This document shows, in pieces, positions 60,837 to 64,000 of a stretch of DNA of 64,000 bases. Source of the stretch: Pseudomonadota bacterium. GTDB lineage: Bacteria > Pseudomonadota > Gammaproteobacteria > Burkholderiales > Burkholderiaceae_C. The DNA lies in contig CAUJHV010000058.1 of NCBI GenBank assembly GCA_963205115.1, forward strand, positions 1 through 64,000, written 5' to 3'. The notes beneath the pieces are model-generated. The model ran no database searches and had not been told where the DNA came from. It was given only the letters and a program-made list of their open reading frames with translations. Both the position numbers and the translations under genes were made by a program. Position 1 is the stretch's first letter. Each line of letters starts with the position of its first letter.

Positions 60837-60872
60837 GGCGGCGGCGCCGGCCGTAAGCGCGGTGCCGCCGCC
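60837..60872 (+). terminator. GC-rich hairpin after hutH
   Basis: A 12-bp stem with a single G-T pair joins 60837-60848 and 60861-60872 around a 12-nt loop, 17 bp after the hutH stop codon. There is no T tract, so it may be a pause site for Rho-dependent termination or an RNA-stabilising hairpin. Confidence 0.4.
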
Positions 60873-60928
60873 CGGGCGCGTGCGGCCGCGGGGCCAGCCA
60901 CGTGCTTGGCATGTAACGGGACACGCCT

Positions 60929-62218
60929 GTGATCGCCGGGGCAGCCCGAGGCCTGCTGCGGCCGCTCGCCGCCGGTCTGGCCCTGCTGTTTGCCCTGTCG
61001 TTTTCGATGCTGTCGCCTGTTGCGGCGCAGCCATTGCCAGGCCACGTCGTGCGCTTCGCCATCGACTTGCGCGAGCTCATCCGCGCAGGCCGCTTCGACC
61101 CGGCCCAGGACCGCCTCGGCGTACGCGGCAGCCAGGCCCCCTTGTCGTGGTCGAAGAGCCTGCTGGCCACGGCAGCCGGCGATGGCCTCTACGTGGTCGA
61201 GGTGCCTTTCGAGCGCCTGCCCTTTGGCGGACAGCCGCTGCAGTACAAGCTGCGCATCGAGCGGCCCGGCCAGGGCCCCGATGACGGCTGGGAAGCCGGC
61301 CGCAACCATCCGCTCGTGGTCGACGTGCCGCGCCTTGAGGTGGCGCGCCGTTTTGGCGCGGAACCCGCCGTGCTGCCGCCGCGCCGCACCGGGCGCATCG
61401 AGCCGCTGGGTGTCGTGGCGTCGGCCCATGTGCGGCCGCGGCCGGTGCAGGTGTGGCTGCCGCCGGGTTATGGCGACGATCCCGCGCGCCGCCATCCGGT
61501 GCTCTATCTGCACGACGGCCAGAACGTGTTCGACGCCAGCGCCGCCGGCGCCGAGTGGCTGGTGGACGAGACCGCGCAGCGCCTGGTGCAGGCGGGCGCC
61601 ATCGAGCCGCCCATCATCGTGGCCGTGGACAGTACCCCCGAGCGCTTCACCGACTACACGCCGACCGCCATGACCCTGCCCGCCGAGCGCACCGGCACGG
61701 GGCAGGCGCGGCGTGTGGGCGGCGGCGCGGCGGCCTACGCGCGCTTTCTGGTCGAGGAGCTCAAGCCGCAGATCGACCGGCGCTTCCGCACGCGGCCCGA
61801 TGCCGCGTCGACGGCCGTCGGCGGCTCGTCGTTGGGCGGTCTGGTCTCGCTGTGGCTGGCCCTGGAATATCCCGGCACCTTCGGCGCCGCGCTGGTCGTG
61901 TCGCCATCCTTGTGGTGGGACGACCAGTACGCGCTTCGCCTTGTGCAGGCACGCGGCACCAACGACGCCAGCCGGCCGCGCCTGTGGCTGGACATGGGCG
62001 CGCTGGAAGGCGAGGGCGCATTCGCCGCGTCGCGTCGATTGCAGCAAGCCCTGATGGCGAGCGGCTACAGTGCCCGCACACTGGCGTATGTCGAGGACCC
62101 GCACGGCAGCCACGACGAAGCGAGCTGGGCCTCGCGCGTCGAGGGCATGCTGCGCTTTCTCTACGGGCCGCTCGACCGGGCGCTGCACGCTATCCCGCGG
62201 CCATCGGCCGCACCCTGA
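60929..62218 (+). CDS. exported alpha/beta hydrolase with N-terminal carbohydrate-binding-like domain (Fes/esterase D type)
   Basis: A 429-residue protein. The signal peptide is LAAGLALLFALSFSMLSPVA, cleaved near AQP. Residues about 35-140 (LRELIRAGRFDPAQDRLGVR, PLQYKLRIE, NHPLVVDVP) look like a CBM20/48-like beta-sandwich. The rest is an esterase of the enterochelin esterase/S-formylglutathione hydrolase group: PVLYLHDGQNVFD, nucleophile AVGGSSLGGLVSLWLALEYP, and a His in EDPHGSHDEASW. Substrate unknown. The start GTG at 60929 follows the hut arm by 109 bp in the same direction; whether it belongs to the HutC regulon is not clear. Confidence 0.88.
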   Translation: MIAGAARGLLRPLAAGLALLFALSFSMLSPVAAQPLPGHVVRFAIDLRELIRAGRFDPAQDRLGVRGSQAPLSWSKSLLATAAGDGLYVVEVPFERLPFGGQPLQYKLRIERPGQGPDDGWEAGRNHPLVVDVPRLEVARRFGAEPAVLPPRRTGRIEPLGVVASAHVRPRPVQVWLPPGYGDDPARRHPVLYLHDGQNVFDASAAGAEWLVDETAQRLVQAGAIEPPIIVAVDSTPERFTDYTPTAMTLPAERTGTGQARRVGGGAAAYARFLVEELKPQIDRRFRTRPDAASTAVGGSSLGGLVSLWLALEYPGTFGAALVVSPSLWWDDQYALRLVQARGTNDASRPRLWLDMGALEGEGAFAASRRLQQALMASGYSARTLAYVEDPHGSHDEASWASRVEGMLRFLYGPLDRALHAIPRPSAAP

Positions 62219-62249
62219 ACCCCACGTTTTTTACCGGAGGACATCGATC

Positions 62250-63200
62250 ATGACCATCAGATTGGCTCTCGTCGCCATGGCGGCTGCCCTGGGCGCCACC
62301 GCTGCATCGGCCCAGGACACCAAGGTCGGCGTCGGCCTCAGCGGCTGGACCGGCTTCGCGCCGCTCACGCTGGCCAAGGAGGCCGGCCTGTTCAAGAAGC
62401 ACGGTCTGGACGTCAGCCTGAAGAAGATTCCGCAGAAGGACCGGCACCTGGCCATCGCGTCCGGCGACATCCAGTGCGCGGCCACCACGGTGGAGACCTG
62501 GGTCGTGTGGAACGCCAACGGCGTGGCCACGACGCAGATCTTCCAGCTCGACAAGAGCTTCGGTGCCGACGGCATGGTGGTCAAGCCGAACATCACGAAG
62601 ATCAGCGACCTCAAGGGCAAGACCGTGGCGGCGGATGCGCCGGGCACGGCCGGCTACTTCGGCCTGGCCTGGATCCTGAAGAAGAACGGCATGAGCGTGA
62701 AGGACGTGAAGGTCGACAACCTGGGCCCGCAGCCGGCCGCCAATGCCATGATCGCCGGCACCGACGGCATCGACGCCGCGATGACCTACGAGCCTTACCT
62801 GGGCGCCGTGCGCGCCAAGCCCGAGGCCGGCAAGATCATCGCCACGACGCTGGACTACCCGATGGTCATGGACACCTTCGGCTGCACGCCGAAGTTCCTG
62901 GCCGAAAACCCGAAGGCGGCGCAAGGATTGGCTAACGCCTATTTCGATGCGCTGGACATGATCAAGGCCGATCCGAAGAAGAGCTTCGAGATCATGGGCG
63001 CCGACGTCAAGCAAAGCGGCGAGGCTTTCGAGAAGAGCCAGGCCTATCTGCGCTGGCAGGACCGCGCGGCCAACCAGAAGTTCTTCGCTGGCGAGCACGC
63101 GCAGTTCAGCAAGGAAGCCGCCGACCTGCTGCTGGAAGTGGGCATCATCAAGCAGATTCCTGATCTGTCGAAGCTGGCGGATACGCGCTTCGTCAAGTGA
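62250..63200 (+). CDS. ABC transporter substrate-binding protein (NitT/TauT, SsuA/THI5-like)
   Basis: A 316-residue periplasmic protein. Signal peptide MTIRLALVAMAAALGATAAS ends before AQD; then GLSGWTGFAPLTLAKEAGLF and FKKHGLDVSLKKI, VAADAPGTAGYFGLAWILKK, and AMTYEPYLGAVRAKPEAG are typical of the NMT1/THI5/SsuA fold. A GGAGG site stands 8 nt before the ATG at 62250. It is translationally coupled to the permease gene. Ligand unknown. Because it lies downstream of hutUH, a histidine-related or other nitrogenous ligand is possible but unproven. Confidence 0.92.
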   Translation: MTIRLALVAMAAALGATAASAQDTKVGVGLSGWTGFAPLTLAKEAGLFKKHGLDVSLKKIPQKDRHLAIASGDIQCAATTVETWVVWNANGVATTQIFQLDKSFGADGMVVKPNITKISDLKGKTVAADAPGTAGYFGLAWILKKNGMSVKDVKVDNLGPQPAANAMIAGTDGIDAAMTYEPYLGAVRAKPEAGKIIATTLDYPMVMDTFGCTPKFLAENPKAAQGLANAYFDALDMIKADPKKSFEIMGADVKQSGEAFEKSQAYLRWQDRAANQKFFAGEHAQFSKEAADLLLEVGIIKQIPDLSKLADTRFVK

Positions 63201-63976
63201 AGCCACTGCAGCCCGTGGCGCCGGGCGCGCGTATCGCGCTCGGCGTGTCCTTCTTCGTGCTCTTCGTGGGCGTCTGGGCGGCCGCCACCTTCGGCGGCTT
63301 CGTCAGCAAGACCTTCCTGGCCGATCCGCTGACCATGCTGCGCAGCGGCTGGACCTTGCTCACGGAGATGGGTTTTGGCACGGACATCGGCTGGACGGTC
63401 TTCCGCGTCGTCGGTGGTTTCCTGATCGCCGCGGCGCTGGCCGTGCCGCTGGGTGTGGCCATGGGCGCCTACAAGCCGATCGAAGCCTTCTTCGAGCCCT
63501 TCATCAGCTTTGCGCGCTACCTGCCCGCGAGTGCCTTCATCCCGCTGCTGATCCTGTGGGCCGGCATCGGCGAGGCGCAGAAACTGGCCGTCATCTTCAT
63601 CGGCAGCTTCTTTTCGCTGGTGCTGATGATCAGCGTGACGGTGGGCAATACGCGGCGCGACCTGGTGGAAGCGGCCTACACGCTGGGTGTGTCCGACCAC
63701 GGCCTGATCCGGCGCGTGCTGCTGCCTGGCGCGGCCCCCGAGATCGCCGAACAACTGCGCATGGTGCTGGGCTGGGCCTGGACCTATGTGATCGTGGCCG
63801 AACTGATCGGCGCGTCCACCGGCATCGGCCACATGATCACCGACAGCCAGGCGCTGCTGGCCACCGACCAGATCATCTTCGGCATCATCGTCATCGGCGT
63901 GATCGGCCTGTGCAGCGATCTCTTCTTCAAGTGGGCGAATCGCCGGCTTTTCCCGTGGGCACAGCTGGGACGCTGA
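63197..63976 (+). CDS. ABC transporter permease (NitT/TauT type)
   Basis: A 259-residue inner-membrane subunit with six hydrophobic segments and the EAA loop EAAYTLGVSDHGLIRRVLLP followed by GAAPEIAEQLRMVLGWAW. This is the BPD_transp_1 arrangement of taurine/nitrate importers. The GTG start at 63197 overlaps the binding-protein stop by GTGA. The ATPase gene is expected next and appears to start at 63988. Confidence 0.93.
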   Translation: MKPLQPVAPGARIALGVSFFVLFVGVWAAATFGGFVSKTFLADPLTMLRSGWTLLTEMGFGTDIGWTVFRVVGGFLIAAALAVPLGVAMGAYKPIEAFFEPFISFARYLPASAFIPLLILWAGIGEAQKLAVIFIGSFFSLVLMISVTVGNTRRDLVEAAYTLGVSDHGLIRRVLLPGAAPEIAEQLRMVLGWAWTYVIVAELIGASTGIGHMITDSQALLATDQIIFGIIVIGVIGLCSDLFFKWANRRLFPWAQLGR

Positions 63977-63987
63977 CGCCCGAGTTC

Positions 63988-64000
63988 ATGACAATCAGGT
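63988..64000 (+). CDS. probable 5' end of the ABC importer ATPase gene
   Basis: An ATG at 63988, 11 bp after the permease stop, opens a frame M-T-I-R cut by the window end. Gene order in this transporter class predicts the ATP-binding subunit here. The call rests only on context and the start codon. Confidence 0.35.

Overview
This is a 64 kb high-GC chromosomal window from what looks like a betaproteobacterium of the order Burkholderiales. The evidence is the strongly GC3-biased codon use, the orphan Bug-type (tripartite tricarboxylate) receptors, the gcvTHP order behind a tandem glycine riboswitch, and the full hut operon with a HutC/HutD/HutF/HutG set. No rRNA, tRNA, CRISPR array, insertion sequence or phage gene is visible. 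Assignment below the order level is not possible from the sequence alone.

Layout. (1) 1-9.3 kb is glycine/serine catabolism on the minus strand: a tandem glycine riboswitch drives gcvT-gcvH-gcvP, followed by a 55-residue basic protein, an FAD-dependent oxidoreductase and sdaA, with one small exported protein facing the other way. (2) 9.3-15.0 kb holds an Asp/Glu racemase-like protein, a fused TRAP permease, a TAXI receptor with an intercistronic terminator, and a class III aminotransferase, all minus. (3) 15.1-19.5 kb has a nitroreductase-like gene and a CoA-binding gene, then soxR divergent from a questin-oxidase-like gene that carries a clear SoxR operator in a 19-bp spacer promoter, then metY. 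(4) 19.6-23 kb has a two-gene operon of an exported hydrolase-like protein with a membrane-anchored partner, and an orphan Bug receptor. (5) 23.1-33.3 kb is a LysR-controlled catabolic cassette (DUF35, SCP-x-type thiolase, SDR, Bug receptor, CaiB CoA-transferase, enoyl-CoA hydratase, PrpF-like isomerase), an odd iron-ADH-family gene, then a collapsed second copy of the same cassette: fragments of SDR, CaiB and PrpF around a Bug receptor gene that carries an amber codon.

(6) 33.3-37.3 kb has a sulfatase divergent from an acyl-CoA ligase and an ECHDC3-like hydratase. (7) 37.3-42.7 kb is a compact, apparently undescribed biosynthetic cluster: SbnA and SbnB homologues (L-2,3-diaminopropionate synthesis), a stand-alone adenylation protein, a GNAT acyltransferase, and a stand-alone carrier protein encoded convergently with 211 nt of antisense overlap. 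(8) 42.7-52.7 kb has a MacAB/LolCDE-like ABC export system, VanZ, a glycosyltransferase, a serine beta-lactamase-like protein, a ureohydrolase and an AttH/CrtC-like lipoprotein-type protein. (9) 52.7-60.9 kb is a complete histidine utilisation locus in two divergent arms (hutC-hutD-hutI-hutG-hutF and hutU-hutH) around a shared operator-promoter with a HutC palindrome. (10) 60.9-64 kb has an esterase and the start of an ABC importer.

The most interesting items are the diaminopropionate mini-NRPS cluster, the SoxR-controlled questin-oxidase-like gene, the decayed duplicate of the catabolic cassette, and the exported-hydrolase/anchored-partner pair. All functional calls come from reading motifs and context; no database search was run.
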